Assembly (NCBI GenBank): GCA_027854065.1
Contig: JAQGEF010000012.1
Coordinates: 62,001-126,000 of the forward strand
Origin: Polluticaenibacter yanchengensis
GTDB taxonomy: Bacteria > Bacteroidota > Bacteroidia > Chitinophagales > Chitinophagaceae
Direction: 5' to 3'
Length of the DNA: 64,000 bases
Under the pieces are notes generated by a model. It searched no databases. It had not been told where the DNA came from and saw only the letters and a list, made by a program, of their open reading frames with translations. The position numbers were made by a program, and so were the translations under genes. This document shows positions 1-8,602 of this stretch, piece after piece (positions within the stretch are counted from its first letter, which is position 1; each line of letters begins with the position of its first letter).

Positions 1-210
1 TATGCGTTGATGGATAATATGTAGTCGCTCATACACATCGTCCTCCCAGCTCATTTTGAGATTGTCCATCTCGAGTAATGTGATTTTATTGCCTACACAG
101 GATATTACGGCATACCCCATTACGACTGTACCGGGGTCTACTCCCATTATTATGGTGGGTTGCATATCTATGGTATTTTTTGCTGTTACTGTATTTTTAC
201 GAATGGCCAT
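1..210 (-). CDS. ruvC: RuvC Holliday junction resolvase, N-terminal 70 residues (partial)
   Basis: This is the start of a gene that runs off the left edge of the window. RuvC is the dimeric endonuclease that cuts Holliday junctions after RuvAB branch migration. The reading frame shows the RuvC signature IMGVDPGT followed by VMGYAVI at about residues 21-35. The Asp in VDPGT is the first catalytic, metal-binding acid of the RNase H-like fold. I chose the ATG at 210 (MAIRKN); an in-frame ATG at 165 (MQPTII) gives a start nearer the usual RuvC N-terminus and may be the true one. The other three catalytic acids lie outside the window. Confidence 0.88.
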   Translation of the reverse strand, partial: MAIRKNTVTAKNTIDMQPTIIMGVDPGTVVMGYAVISCVGNKITLLEMDNLKMSWEDDVYERLHIIHQRI

Positions 211-352
211 TGTACTGATTATGCTGCAATATTAAACCAGAATTAATGAACAAATTGTGTTTTAAAATTTAGGTTTGTATTTTAGCATCATCTTGTACAT
301 GATTGCCTGAAATTAAACGTCTAAAAGGGATATTATTGTTTAATAATGATTT

Positions 353-1675
353 ATGAAAAAGAACATCCGCATTTTTTATATACTTTTTGGTATTATTTTT
401 ATTAACGCTGTTACTTATGCTCAAAATAACCCGGCTGTACTGAGTTTGGATGAGGCTATTAGTATTGCGTTGGCAAATAATTTTGATATACAAATTGCGA
501 AAAATAACCAAACAATTGCTGAAATAGAGAACAATAAGGGGAATGCGGGGTTACTGCCTACTGCCAGGGCGACGACGGGCTATACTATTGGTAATACAAA
601 TATTGAACAGCGCCTGAACACGGGGACTACTATTAAAAGGAATGGCAATATTTCTCAAAATGAAAATATTGCTTTGACGGGCCAATATTTTTTATTTAAT
701 GGTTTTCGTGGTGTGGCTGCTAAAAGAAGGCTTGAGTTACAGGAAGAACGGAGTATGGCGGATGTTAAGAATAATATTAACAATACGGTGTATAATGTTA
801 TTAATGCTTATATTAATATTAAGCGTTTTCAGCAGCAATATAAAGCGACGGTGGAGGCGATGACTTTGTTTGAGGAGCGTATAAAACTGGCGGAAAATAA
901 ACTGAGGGTTGGAACGGGCAACAAATCTGATTTATTGCAGGCGCAGATTGATTTTAATGAACAGAAAAACAGTTTATTGAGCCTTGAAAGTAATATTGCT
1001 CAAAGTAAAACAACTATTAATAACCTGCTGGCAAGAAACCCGGCGACTTTATTTACGGTGCAGGATACTATTAACACGGTTGAGCTTCCTAAGATACAGG
1101 AGGTGATTGCTGGCCTGGATTCTTTGAACCCTGCACTGGTGATTGCGAAATATGATAAATACATCCTGGAACAGCAAAACAGGGAAATCAATGCTCTTAG
1201 GTTGCCTAGTGTTTTATTAAACGCTGGTACTAATCTTAGTAATACGAGTAATACGGCGGGCCAAATGTTGCGTAACTTTAGTTATGGCCCTAATGCGGGG
1301 GTGACGCTTGTTATTCCTATTTTCCAGGGTGGTATTATTAAGCAGCAACTGAAAGTGAATTCTATTCAGCAGAAAAACCAGGACATTTTTTACAAGCAAA
1401 CGCTTGTGAACCTGGAAACGACTATTACGAATGCTTATATTAATTATGATTATGCTTTGAAGCAGTTTGACCTGGAAAAGGAGAACTTAAAACTGGTTGA
1501 AGAGAATAACATTATTGCGATGGAGCGCTTTAAAAAAGCGAGCATTAATACGGTGGAATTGCGCCAGACGCAGCTGAACCTGGTGGCTGCTCAAACGAGG
1601 ATGATCAACGCGCAGTTCCTGATGGAGCAGGCACTGAATGATGTTTTGCTGATATCCGGCAGCCTGGTGAGGTAA
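353..1675 (+). CDS. TolC-family outer-membrane efflux protein
   Basis: At 440 residues this is the length of a TolC/OprM outer-membrane channel, the exit duct of tripartite efflux pumps or type I secretion. Residues 1-23 form a signal peptide (MKKNIRIFYILFGIIF...TYA/Q). Two outer-membrane efflux repeats follow, at roughly residues 30-225 and 235-435. They are rich in long amphipathic helices (for example AENKLRVGTGNKSDLLQAQ, with the typical family motif of helix alpha-3). No periplasmic adaptor or inner-membrane pump gene is adjacent: upstream is ruvC on the other strand and downstream are repair genes on the other strand. It therefore looks like a stand-alone gene whose pump partners are elsewhere. 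The substrate cannot be read from the sequence. Confidence 0.88.
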   Translation: MKKNIRIFYILFGIIFINAVTYAQNNPAVLSLDEAISIALANNFDIQIAKNNQTIAEIENNKGNAGLLPTARATTGYTIGNTNIEQRLNTGTTIKRNGNISQNENIALTGQYFLFNGFRGVAAKRRLELQEERSMADVKNNINNTVYNVINAYINIKRFQQQYKATVEAMTLFEERIKLAENKLRVGTGNKSDLLQAQIDFNEQKNSLLSLESNIAQSKTTINNLLARNPATLFTVQDTINTVELPKIQEVIAGLDSLNPALVIAKYDKYILEQQNREINALRLPSVLLNAGTNLSNTSNTAGQMLRNFSYGPNAGVTLVIPIFQGGIIKQQLKVNSIQQKNQDIFYKQTLVNLETTITNAYINYDYALKQFDLEKENLKLVEENNIIAMERFKKASINTVELRQTQLNLVAAQTRMINAQFLMEQALNDVLLISGSLVR

Positions 1676-1727
1676 CGTGATTTTTGTGGGGGTTACATCT
1701 TAGCTTACGCTAAATAAACTGAATCAT

Positions 1728-1798
1728 TTCCCGCTGACGGCGCGGAAGAATACAACGGCTGATTGCCGCTGCTTTTTTGGAATATATCTGTCACTATA
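1728..1798 (+). repeat. Degenerate copy of the GxxExxY-associated repeat
   Basis: The stretch TTCCCGCTGA, GAAGAATACAAC, GCTGATT and ATATATCTG follows the same order as the tandem unit at 63.2 kb (TTCCCGCTGATTGACGCAGA, GAAGAATACGACC, ATATCTGCG), with many substitutions. It lies between tolC-like and alkB-like genes that point towards each other. It has no adjacent GxxExxY gene and looks like a decaying solo copy. Confidence 0.5.
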
Positions 1799-1875
1799 TG
1801 GGAACCTGACTAACGCAATGGACCGGATTTACTAATCATAGAAATGTGCAACGGTATTTAACCTGGACATTCTTG

Positions 1876-2496
1876 CTACTGGTCCTCATTTTCTTCTATT
1901 GTCCTGAATGTGAGATTGACTCTTGGCTGTGCTACTTTTTTGGTGGGTGGTAGTCTATGCAGCCAGTGGGTTTGCGTGGTATCTTTCATGACTAACAGGC
2001 TGCCATGTTCTAAGAGCAACTCGACTTTTTGCTTGGTTTCTTTGTGTTTGAAAGCAAATTTTCGTTCTGCTCCAAAACTGAGGGAGCCAATAGCGCCATC
2101 TTTTTTGAGATCTGTTTCGCCATCGCTGTGCCAGGCCATTCCTTCATCGCCATTGTGATATAAATTGAGCAGGCAGGAATTGTACGTTTCTCCTGTTTCT
2201 TTTTCGATGAGACTTTTTAGTTCCAGTAACTCTTTGGTCCAGGGTAATGCATGTTTGGTGGTATTGGAATAGGTGTATTGAAATTGTTTTTGTCCGTACC
2301 AGGCTACTTTTCTTTTTGTAATGATCTTCTTTCCGAATATGACGGCTTCGTCATTTCGCCACTCGATGGTTGTTAATAATTTATGGAGGTAAAAATCGGC
2401 TTGTGTCTTTGTTAATAATTTGCCATAATAATTTACTGTGCCATGATAAGGTAGCCAGTTTTTGGATTTATCTGCTTCTAAATCAAATAAGGTCAT
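1876..2496 (-). CDS. AlkB-family 2-oxoglutarate/Fe(II) DNA dealkylase
   Basis: AlkB proteins oxidatively remove methyl and etheno lesions from DNA bases using Fe(II) and 2-oxoglutarate. The iron facial triad is readable as H123-x-D125 (in MAWHSDGE) and H180 (in HWLHRLP). The 2-oxoglutarate-binding arginines are R192 and R198 (in RVNLTFR). Length (206) is normal for the bacterial/ALKBH2-like subgroup, which has the N-terminal nucleotide-recognition lid. It is the last gene of a four-gene minus-strand operon and its start overlaps the Ada-type zinc-domain gene by 14 bases, implying translational coupling. The neighbours (MGMT fusion, second 2OG oxygenase) support a role in the adaptive response to alkylation damage. 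Confidence 0.92.
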   Translation of the reverse strand: MTLFDLEADKSKNWLPYHGTVNYYGKLLTKTQADFYLHKLLTTIEWRNDEAVIFGKKIITKRKVAWYGQKQFQYTYSNTTKHALPWTKELLELKSLIEKETGETYNSCLLNLYHNGDEGMAWHSDGETDLKKDGAIGSLSFGAERKFAFKHKETKQKVELLLEHGSLLVMKDTTQTHWLHRLPPTKKVAQPRVNLTFRTIEENEDQ

Positions 2497-2728
2497 TTTT
2501 CCATTTTTTATATGCTGCTTTGAGGCAATGTCCGCAAGGCCTGTAATTATGCTGTTGTGCTTCTTTTTCTGACATAAAGAATACTCGGTTTCCGGGTTTC
2601 ATTCTTTTGCCGGAACTGCAACTTAACCTGCCATAAATTTTCAATTTACGATTTCCGCCAAAACAAATGTCTTTGTGCCGGATTTTTTGTCGTAATTCTT
2701 TAGCTGAAATTTCTGTATGTGGTATCAT
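2483..2728 (-). CDS. Stand-alone Ada-type zinc-binding domain protein
   Basis: This 81-residue protein matches the N-terminal metal-binding domain of Ada. The core reads IYGRLSCSSGKRM, then FFMSEKEA and NYRPCGHC. In E. coli Ada four cysteines hold zinc and the first of them (Cys38 in CRPSC) accepts the methyl group from phosphotriesters. Here the matching positions are Gly33 and Cys37, with Cys65 and Cys68 kept. The acceptor cysteine is therefore missing and only three canonical ligands remain. Such variants are known as small Ada metal-binding-domain proteins; their function is unclear. It lies 3 bases after the 2OG oxygenase gene and overlaps alkB-like by 14 bases, inside the alkylation operon. 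Confidence 0.8.
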   Translation of the reverse strand: MIPHTEISAKELRQKIRHKDICFGGNRKLKIYGRLSCSSGKRMKPGNRVFFMSEKEAQQHNYRPCGHCLKAAYKKWKNDLI

Positions 2729-2731
2729 ATT

Positions 2732-3445
2732 CTAACTGGCGGCATCGTGAAAAATAATACCTAAAGCGTATCGCTGGCCTGATTTTACTTCGCTTACGCC
2801 ATGTTTCATATTTACACGGTAATAGCCCTTTGTGCCTTTTTCGGGTTTAAAGTTAGTGGTAAATATGACGGCATCACCTTTCCGTGGATTTATTACTGTT
2901 GCTTTTGACTGGGCGCGGGGCACCTGCTGCGTGAAAACGAGTTCTCCGCCTGTAAAATCTTTTTCGGGCTCTGTGAGCATTAACGCTATCTGTATGGGAA
3001 AATAGATATCCCCGTACAAATCCTGGTGTAAGGTATTGAAACCTCCTGCATTGTATTTCAGGATCAGTACGGTTGCTTTTTGCTGCCCGTATTCGTGGCA
3101 CTGTGCTAATAGCTGGTGGTGCTGTAATGGAAATTGCTTATCTATATGCAGGGCTTTGAACCAGGTATTGGCAATGGGTATGAGTTTTGGATAAATGTTT
3201 GTCCTGATCTGCTGAATGATGTCCGGTAACGGGTAATTGAAATATTTGTATTCCCCTGATCCGAAACGGTACCGTTCCATTATGACGGTTTTCCTGTATG
3301 TTGCCGGAGCATCGTATAGGTCTTTTAATGCGTTGCATTCTTCACTGGTTAATAAATTGGGTAAAATGGCATATCCTTTATCATGCATTGACTTTGCAAT
3401 GTTATTCCAGTCTGCATTTTCTATGTTCGGGATGACGTTCTGCAT
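2732..3445 (-). CDS. 2OG-Fe(II) oxygenase, prolyl-hydroxylase-like
   Basis: A 237-residue single-domain 2-oxoglutarate/Fe(II) oxygenase of the double-stranded beta-helix fold. The iron ligands are H140-x-D142 (in TLHQDLYGD) and H215 (in VNMKHGVS). R225 (in GQRYALGIIFHDA) would bind 2-oxoglutarate. It resembles the bacterial proline-hydroxylase-like group found in Bacteroidota and Proteobacteria alkylation operons, not the AlkB group. The substrate is unknown, and DNA, RNA or protein are all possible. It is second in the operon, 10 bases after the AraC/MGMT gene and 3 bases before the Ada-type domain gene, so it is probably co-expressed with both. Confidence 0.85.
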   Translation of the reverse strand: MQNVIPNIENADWNNIAKSMHDKGYAILPNLLTSEECNALKDLYDAPATYRKTVIMERYRFGSGEYKYFNYPLPDIIQQIRTNIYPKLIPIANTWFKALHIDKQFPLQHHQLLAQCHEYGQQKATVLILKYNAGGFNTLHQDLYGDIYFPIQIALMLTEPEKDFTGGELVFTQQVPRAQSKATVINPRKGDAVIFTTNFKPEKGTKGYYRVNMKHGVSEVKSGQRYALGIIFHDAAS

Positions 3446-3455
3446 TGGCCTGATT

Positions 3456-4304
3456 CTAAATGGCTGAATTTATTTTTGCTCCTTCCCAGCCTATTATGGC
3501 TGTTTTTCTTGTGGCGCCCCACATATAGCCGCCGAAACCGCCTGTGGACTGTATGACTCTGTGGCAGGGAATGAGGAATGCTACGGGGTTGCTTTTGATG
3601 GCTGTTCCTACTGCGCGTGAGGCATTTTGATTGCCGATCTGCGCGGCGATATTGCCGTAGGTGGAAAGTTTTCCTATTGGAATTTTCAACAGGCTTTCCC
3701 ATACTTTTAATTGAAACCCGGTGCCTTTGAGGTGTAGTTTTATTTCGCTGAGCCTGCTCCAGTCGTTCTGGAAGATGAATAAGGCGTTCTGCTGGAACAG
3801 GTCTAACTTTTGTTGAAATGCTGCATTGGGAAACCTTGCGGCGAGTTGTTCTAATGCTTTTGTTTCATCATCTTCGAAAGCCATGTAACAAACTCCTTTT
3901 GGGGTGGCGGCTACAATGAGGGAACCGAAGGGGCTTTCGGCGAAACTGTAATTGATATGCAGATGCTTACCGCCGTTCTTATATTCGGCCGGTGTCATGC
4001 CTTCTATATTTACGAACAGGTCATGTAAACGGCTGGTGCTGGAAAGCCCGGTTTCAAATGCAGTGTCAAACAAGGTGGCCTGTTCTTCTTTTAATATTTT
4101 TTTTGCGTGTTCTACACTTATATATTGCAGGAATTTTTTGGGGCTGGTACCTGCCCAGTCTGAAAACAATCTTTTAAAGTGTGACGGACTTAGATGTATT
4201 TTTTCTGCGATGGCATCTATATTGGGCTGGTCCCTGAAATTTTGTTTTATATAGTCTATTGCTTCTGCAATGCGGCTATAATTAATACTTGTTTGGATTT
4301 CCAT
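3456..4304 (-). CDS. AraC-type regulator fused to O6-methylguanine-DNA methyltransferase (Ada-like)
   Basis: This 282-residue protein joins an AraC-type helix-turn-helix (residues about 10-108, with two helix-turn-helix units) to an O6-methylguanine/O4-methylthymine methyltransferase domain (about 115-278). The suicide active-site cysteine is C247 in IPCHRV, followed by the family GGFGGY loop. It corresponds to E. coli Ada without its N-terminal methylphosphotriester-sensing domain. A lone domain of that type is encoded two genes downstream. It is the first gene of the four-gene alkylation operon and probably its regulator. Without the sensing domain on the same chain, how damage switches on transcription is unclear. 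Confidence 0.92.
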   Translation of the reverse strand: MEIQTSINYSRIAEAIDYIKQNFRDQPNIDAIAEKIHLSPSHFKRLFSDWAGTSPKKFLQYISVEHAKKILKEEQATLFDTAFETGLSSTSRLHDLFVNIEGMTPAEYKNGGKHLHINYSFAESPFGSLIVAATPKGVCYMAFEDDETKALEQLAARFPNAAFQQKLDLFQQNALFIFQNDWSRLSEIKLHLKGTGFQLKVWESLLKIPIGKLSTYGNIAAQIGNQNASRAVGTAIKSNPVAFLIPCHRVIQSTGGFGGYMWGATRKTAIIGWEGAKINSAI

Positions 4305-4406
4305 AATAAACTAATTGATACTGCAAATTTCTAACATCATTTCGGGGTATAAAATCCGGAATGTATCATTTTTTGTAACGGGCTCTATTGGAATACAAAT
4401 GTTGCA

Positions 4407-4540
4407 TGGCTGCGGTATGCGTTGGTGCCGACGAAGGAGGCAGTGTATTTTTGCAGGATTGAATAGTGAGTCATTATACCGGAAGCGCTCCTGCAAAAAT
4501 ACACCGAGCGTAGCGGAGCCATAAGCACGCCGGACGAATG
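4407..4540 (+). repeat. Hairpin repeat family 2, copy 1
   Basis: The element starts with GGCTGCGGTAT and ends with CGAGCGTAGCGGAGCC, then GCCGGACGAATG. These ends match copies at 8464-8556 (reversed) and 31047-31135. The middle differs from the other copies: here it is a 16-bp perfect inverted repeat, GTGTATTTTTGCAGGA at 4443-4458 and its complement at 4489-4504, with a 30-base loop. It lies between the alkylation operon promoter side and the asparaginase-like gene. Confidence 0.72.
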
Positions 4541-4569
4541 TTTAACCGGTTTACTATGCTGAGAGCCCC

Positions 4570-4605
4570 AAAATAAAAGAGTGTACCGCAGCACACTCTT
4601 TTATT
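4570..4605. terminator. Intrinsic terminator of the asparaginase-like gene
   Basis: A perfect 13-bp inverted repeat (AATAAAAGAGTGT and complement) with an 8-base loop sits directly after the minus-strand stop codon. Its A/T-rich flanks would act as a U-tract on the minus strand. Confidence 0.8.
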
Positions 4606-4606
4606 T

Positions 4607-5107
4607 TTATTTTACTTTTTGTAATTCTTCGAATCTTCCTGTCTGACGGTTTTTCCAAACATTGTTCCAGTTGAACCAGCGACCATTCATGGCCACATAG
4701 ACGCCTTTGGGTAAGGTCTGCACGAAAGCAAGGGCACTACCCAGATTAAATAATCCATCCGAGCTACCGAATTTATAGGGGATCATGGCGCCAGTTATAA
4801 CGATAGTTTTATCTGCAATATCTGCAGCGGCAATGCGTTTGGCAGTTTCTACCATTGTATCGGTGCCGTGGGTGATGATGATCTGGTCTGCAGGGGTATT
4901 TTTACATTCGGATACAATTAATTGCCTGTCATCTTCAGTCATCTGAAGGCTATCGATCATCATGAGTGTTTTTGTGGACACATCTACCCTGTTCCGACCT
5001 AGTTTAAGCATTTCCGGCAAATGGGTATCCTTAAAAAACAGCTCTCCGTTCAGTTCATTATATTCTTTATCGAAAGTACCACCTGTCACAAAAATTTCAA
5101 TTGCCAT
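4607..5107 (-). CDS. Short asparaginase-domain protein
   Basis: This 166-residue protein carries only the N-terminal domain of the type I/II asparaginase fold. The two threonine motifs are present: FVTGGTFD (T11 region) and ITHGTDTM at residues 78-85, with the catalytic-type T82 and D83. Full asparaginases are about 330 residues. This short version is a recognised family in Proteobacteria and Bacteroidota, so it is not evidently a truncation, and it stops cleanly before a terminator. Whether it hydrolyses asparagine is unknown, because the C-terminal domain that completes the active site between subunits is missing. It stands alone and is divergent from hemH. Confidence 0.8.
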   Translation of the reverse strand: MAIEIFVTGGTFDKEYNELNGELFFKDTHLPEMLKLGRNRVDVSTKTLMMIDSLQMTEDDRQLIVSECKNTPADQIIITHGTDTMVETAKRIAAADIADKTIVITGAMIPYKFGSSDGLFNLGSALAFVQTLPKGVYVAMNGRWFNWNNVWKNRQTGRFEELQKVK

Positions 5108-5548
5108 ATTGCCTGAGTAAAATTAAAAATATAATTAATCTATCACTACCATTTTTATTAGTTCTTTATCAAAAAGACCCCAGTAAAGTTATATTGCTTC
5201 TATTAAAATTCGGATGGCAGAAATTATGATTTTAAAAAGTATTCAAAATATCAAAGTATCAATTTCATATATTGAACATTTAACAACAAAATCTAAATAG
5301 TGTTTTATTTTTTATAGTGATGGGGTGTTGATTTTTACAAAAAGATTGATAAAAACGGGGTTAAAGCTGATGAGCATACAAAAATTGCTTTATTATTATT
5401 AAAAATTAACTCAATTGTCAGAGGCACACTTAATGTTTGGTAAGGAAAATATGATAAATCTCATGCGTATACCTGCGTTAAAATAGGTGTATTTAATTGC
5501 TCAAGCTGTTTTTTTGTTGTTTTTTTGCACAAATTTGAAAATAAGAGA
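5108..5548. other. A/T-rich divergent intergenic region
   Basis: 441 bases between the divergent asparaginase-like and hemH genes. It is strongly A/T-rich with T-tracts before hemH and must hold both promoters. I see no convincing ORF, repeat or RNA structure in it. Confidence 0.5.
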
Positions 5549-6583
5549 ATGGAAGCTGCAAAGGTTAAAAACAGAGGAATTATATTAATGAACCTGGGAA
5601 GTCCGGATAGTACGGAGGTTAAAGATGTTGCCAGGTATCTTAATGAATTCCTGATGGATGAAAGAGTGATAGATTACCCATGGTTATTCAGAAAAATTCT
5701 TATTAATGGTATTATAGTGCCGAGAAGGGCGCCTAAAAGCGCAGAGGCTTATAAAACCATCTGGACTAAAGAGGGCTCCCCATTAATTAATATTACTAAG
5801 CAACAGGCCAGGTTATTAGAAGCGCAAATGGGCGAACCGGTGGAGATCTCTATGCGTTACGGCTCTCCTTCTCCAAAGGAAGCATTTGATAACCTGCTTA
5901 AACGCAATCCTGACATTACGGAAGTAGTGGCTGTGCCGCTGTATCCTCATTACGCAATGAGCAGCTATGAAACGGCGGTTGAACAGGCTCGTCTTATTTA
6001 TCAAACCAACAGGTATCCCTTCAAATTAAGATTTGTCCCTGCTTTTTATAACGACGAAAAGTATATTGAGGCTTTTTGCAACAGCATTGCTCCTTATTTA
6101 CAGCAGCCTCACGATCATATCCTGTTTAGCTATCACGGTATTCCTGCACGTCACTTAAAGAAAACGGACGTTACGGGCCATTGCCTGGCTAAAAACTTTG
6201 AATGTTGTAACCAGCCGTCTATTGCGCATAAGACTTGTTACAGGCACCAGGTTTTTGAAACAACACGATTGGTGGCAGAGCGTTTGAATTTACCGAAAGA
6301 TAAATACAGCCTGAGTTTTCAGAGCCGCCTTGGCGGTGGCTGGCTGGAGCCGTTTACGGATATCCGCCTGCAGGAAATGCCTAAAGAGGGTATTAAAAAC
6401 CTGATCATTGTGAGCCCTGCATTTGTAAGTGATTGCCTGGAAACACTGGAGGAACTGGAGGAGCGTGGTAAGGAAGAATTTATTGGTGCAGGTGGTGAAA
6501 AATACCAGTTTGTCCCTTGTATGAATACGAACCCTACATGGATAGACGCTATAGAACACCTGGTGAATAAAGATGTGAAATAA
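5549..6583 (+). CDS. hemH: Ferrochelatase
   Basis: Ferrochelatase inserts Fe(II) into protoporphyrin IX to make protohaem. The N-terminal ILMNLGSPDS motif, the invariant-His segment LFSYHGIPARH and the C-terminal VVSPAFVSDCLETLEE-like segment with the conserved acidic residues are all readable. I start at the ATG at 5549 (MEAAKVKNRG), giving 344 residues. An in-frame TTG at 5525 would add eight residues but lies in a T-rich region that looks like promoter. No other haem gene is adjacent. It is followed by a strong terminator shared with the convergent pruA. Confidence 0.95.
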   Translation: MEAAKVKNRGIILMNLGSPDSTEVKDVARYLNEFLMDERVIDYPWLFRKILINGIIVPRRAPKSAEAYKTIWTKEGSPLINITKQQARLLEAQMGEPVEISMRYGSPSPKEAFDNLLKRNPDITEVVAVPLYPHYAMSSYETAVEQARLIYQTNRYPFKLRFVPAFYNDEKYIEAFCNSIAPYLQQPHDHILFSYHGIPARHLKKTDVTGHCLAKNFECCNQPSIAHKTCYRHQVFETTRLVAERLNLPKDKYSLSFQSRLGGGWLEPFTDIRLQEMPKEGIKNLIIVSPAFVSDCLETLEELEERGKEEFIGAGGEKYQFVPCMNTNPTWIDAIEHLVNKDVK

Positions 6584-6603
6584 ATGCCAGGTTTGCATAT
6601 AAC

Positions 6604-6637
6604 AAAAAAGCAGTAATTGATGAATTACTGCTTTTTT
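6604..6637. terminator. Bidirectional terminator between hemH and pruA
   Basis: A perfect 15-bp inverted repeat (AAAAAAGCAGTAATT and complement) around a GATG loop. It has A- and T-tracts on either side, so it serves both convergent genes. Confidence 0.9.
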
Positions 6638-6644
6638 TATTTTA

Positions 6645-8276
6645 TTAATCCTGGTTTAAAAACGGATAGCGATAATCCGTTGCAGGAACAAATGTTTCTT
6701 TAATGGTCCTGGCGCTTAACCAACGGTAAAGGTTGAGTTGGCTACCGGCTTTGTCATTGGTACCACTGCCTCTTGCGCCACCAAATGGTTGCTGACCTAC
6801 AACAGCCCCGGTTGGCTTGTCATTAATATAAAAATTACCGGCCGCATTTCTTAGTTTATTCGTAGCCAGTTCTATTGCGTATTTATCTTGCGCTATGATA
6901 GAGCCGGTTAATGCGTATGGTGAAGTGGTATCTACTAATGTCAACGTTTTTTCATACTCATCTGCCGGATAAGTGTAAATGGTTAAAACCGGGCCAAAAA
7001 GCTCTTCAACCATTGTTACATATTTAGAATCAGTGGTATCTATAATCGTTGGCTCTATAAAGAAGCCTTCTTTCTTATTACAATTACCCCCTACGAGAAT
7101 ACTTGCTTTTTTATCTTTTTTGGCGGTATCGATGTATTTTTTCAGTTTATCGAAACTTCTTTCGTCAATGACCGCATTGATGAAATTGGTAAAGTCGTCC
7201 ACAACACCCATTTTCATGGTTTTTATTTCCGCTACCAATTTTGTTTTTACTTTTTCTGCGATATTCGATGGTAAATAAGCGCGGCTTGCAGCGCTACATT
7301 TTTGGCCCTGGTATTCAAAAGCACCGCGTGCTAAAGCAGTCACTACGGTATCTACATCAGCAGATTTATGTACCATTACAAAATCTTTACCGCCTGTTTC
7401 ACCTACAATTCTCGGGTATGATTTGTACTTGCCGACATTCGCGCCAATGGTGGCCCACATATTATTGAATACGCCTGTACTTCCTGTAAAGTGTACACCT
7501 GCAAAGTCCGGATGTTCAAATGCGATGCTTCCTAAAGTCGGGCCATCCACATATACGAGATTGATAACACCATCCGGTAAACCGGCTTCGGTTAAAATGC
7601 GCATAATTAACTGGGCACTGTAGATTTGTGTATTGGCTGGTTTCCAAACCACCACGTTGCCGCACATAGCTGCACTGGTAGGTAAGTTACCGCTGATAGC
7701 TGTAAAATTAAATGGGGTAACTGCCAGCACGAAACCTTCTAACGGGCGCCATTCCAATCGGTTATGAATACCCGGGCTGCTGATAGGTTGTTGTTTGTAT
7801 ATTTCACTCAGGTAGTGAACGTTGAATTTCAGGAAATCGATGAGTTCACAGGCGCTGTCAATTTCCGCCTGGTAAGCATTTTTACTTTGAGCGAGCATTG
7901 TAGCTGCATTCAATTGAAAACGATATTTATAAGCAATTAAATCGGCTGCTTTTAAGAAGATAGATGCCCTGTTTTCCCAGCTCATGGCTTCCCAACTTGC
8001 TTTGGCTTTTAGCGCGGCGTCTATGGCCTGGGTCACGTGTTTGGCTTCCCCGGCATGGTAATACCCCAGCACATGGTTGCGTTCGTGAGGTGGGTGGATA
8101 GCAAACTTATTTCCAGACTTAACTAATTTACCACCAATAAATTGTGGAATTTCAATTTCTTTCTTTTTAGCATCTGCCAATGCTTTTTGTAACTCTGCTC
8201 TTTCTTTACTGCCCGGTGCATACGACAATACTGGTTCGTTGGCCGGTAATGGATAACTAAAATAACCTAAATTCAT
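6645..8276 (-). CDS. pruA: L-glutamate gamma-semialdehyde dehydrogenase (P5C dehydrogenase)
   Basis: This enzyme oxidises glutamate semialdehyde, formed from proline, to glutamate with NAD+. The 543-residue length fits the stand-alone form of Bacteroidota and eukaryotes, not the long bifunctional PutA. Readable aldehyde dehydrogenase motifs are the cofactor-binding TPFNFTAISGNLP, the general-base glutamate in IVGETGGKD, the nucleophilic cysteine in YQGQKCSAASR and the late motif EELFGPVL. No proline dehydrogenase gene is in the window. It converges on hemH at a shared terminator. Confidence 0.94.
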   Translation of the reverse strand: MNLGYFSYPLPANEPVLSYAPGSKERAELQKALADAKKKEIEIPQFIGGKLVKSGNKFAIHPPHERNHVLGYYHAGEAKHVTQAIDAALKAKASWEAMSWENRASIFLKAADLIAYKYRFQLNAATMLAQSKNAYQAEIDSACELIDFLKFNVHYLSEIYKQQPISSPGIHNRLEWRPLEGFVLAVTPFNFTAISGNLPTSAAMCGNVVVWKPANTQIYSAQLIMRILTEAGLPDGVINLVYVDGPTLGSIAFEHPDFAGVHFTGSTGVFNNMWATIGANVGKYKSYPRIVGETGGKDFVMVHKSADVDTVVTALARGAFEYQGQKCSAASRAYLPSNIAEKVKTKLVAEIKTMKMGVVDDFTNFINAVIDERSFDKLKKYIDTAKKDKKASILVGGNCNKKEGFFIEPTIIDTTDSKYVTMVEELFGPVLTIYTYPADEYEKTLTLVDTTSPYALTGSIIAQDKYAIELATNKLRNAAGNFYINDKPTGAVVGQQPFGGARGSGTNDKAGSQLNLYRWLSARTIKETFVPATDYRYPFLNQD

Positions 8277-8602
8277 AAATTTTTTATTTATTGAGCCTGT
8301 TGTTTACTAAATAGACTTCACATAAAGAAGATTTACAAAGTTAGCCTATCTCCATATTCACAATTAAACCGAAATTGTTAAACAATTATAGGAAACTAAT
8401 TAAGTATAAGCCAATTTTAAGCAAGTGTATTTGATTGGGGGCTGTAAACTTCAGTTTTTTAATGGGGCATTTGTTCCGGCTGTTTAGGGGTTCGCTGCGC
8501 TCCGTACTCCTGCGTCGTACCGGCTCGTTCCTCGCCGCCCACTCATCCGGCAGCCCATGAACAACAGATTCTTAATCAACTTTAAACCATTGAAAACTGC
8601 CA
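8277..8602. other. Intergenic region holding a family 2 hairpin repeat
   Basis: 326 bases between pruA and the NUMOD4-like gene, both on the minus strand. The right-hand part holds the family 2 repeat at 8464-8556; the left part is A/T-rich and should contain the pruA promoter. No ORF is seen. Confidence 0.5.
8464..8556 (-). repeat. Hairpin repeat family 2, copy 2
   Basis: Read on the minus strand it begins GGGCTGCCGGAT and ends GGAGCGCAGCGAACCC, then AGCCGGAACAAATGCCCC. This matches the copy at 31047-31135 closely at both ends. The inner part differs and contains GGCGGCGAGGAACGAG, a motif also found in the family 1 element at 58.25 kb. Confidence 0.72.
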
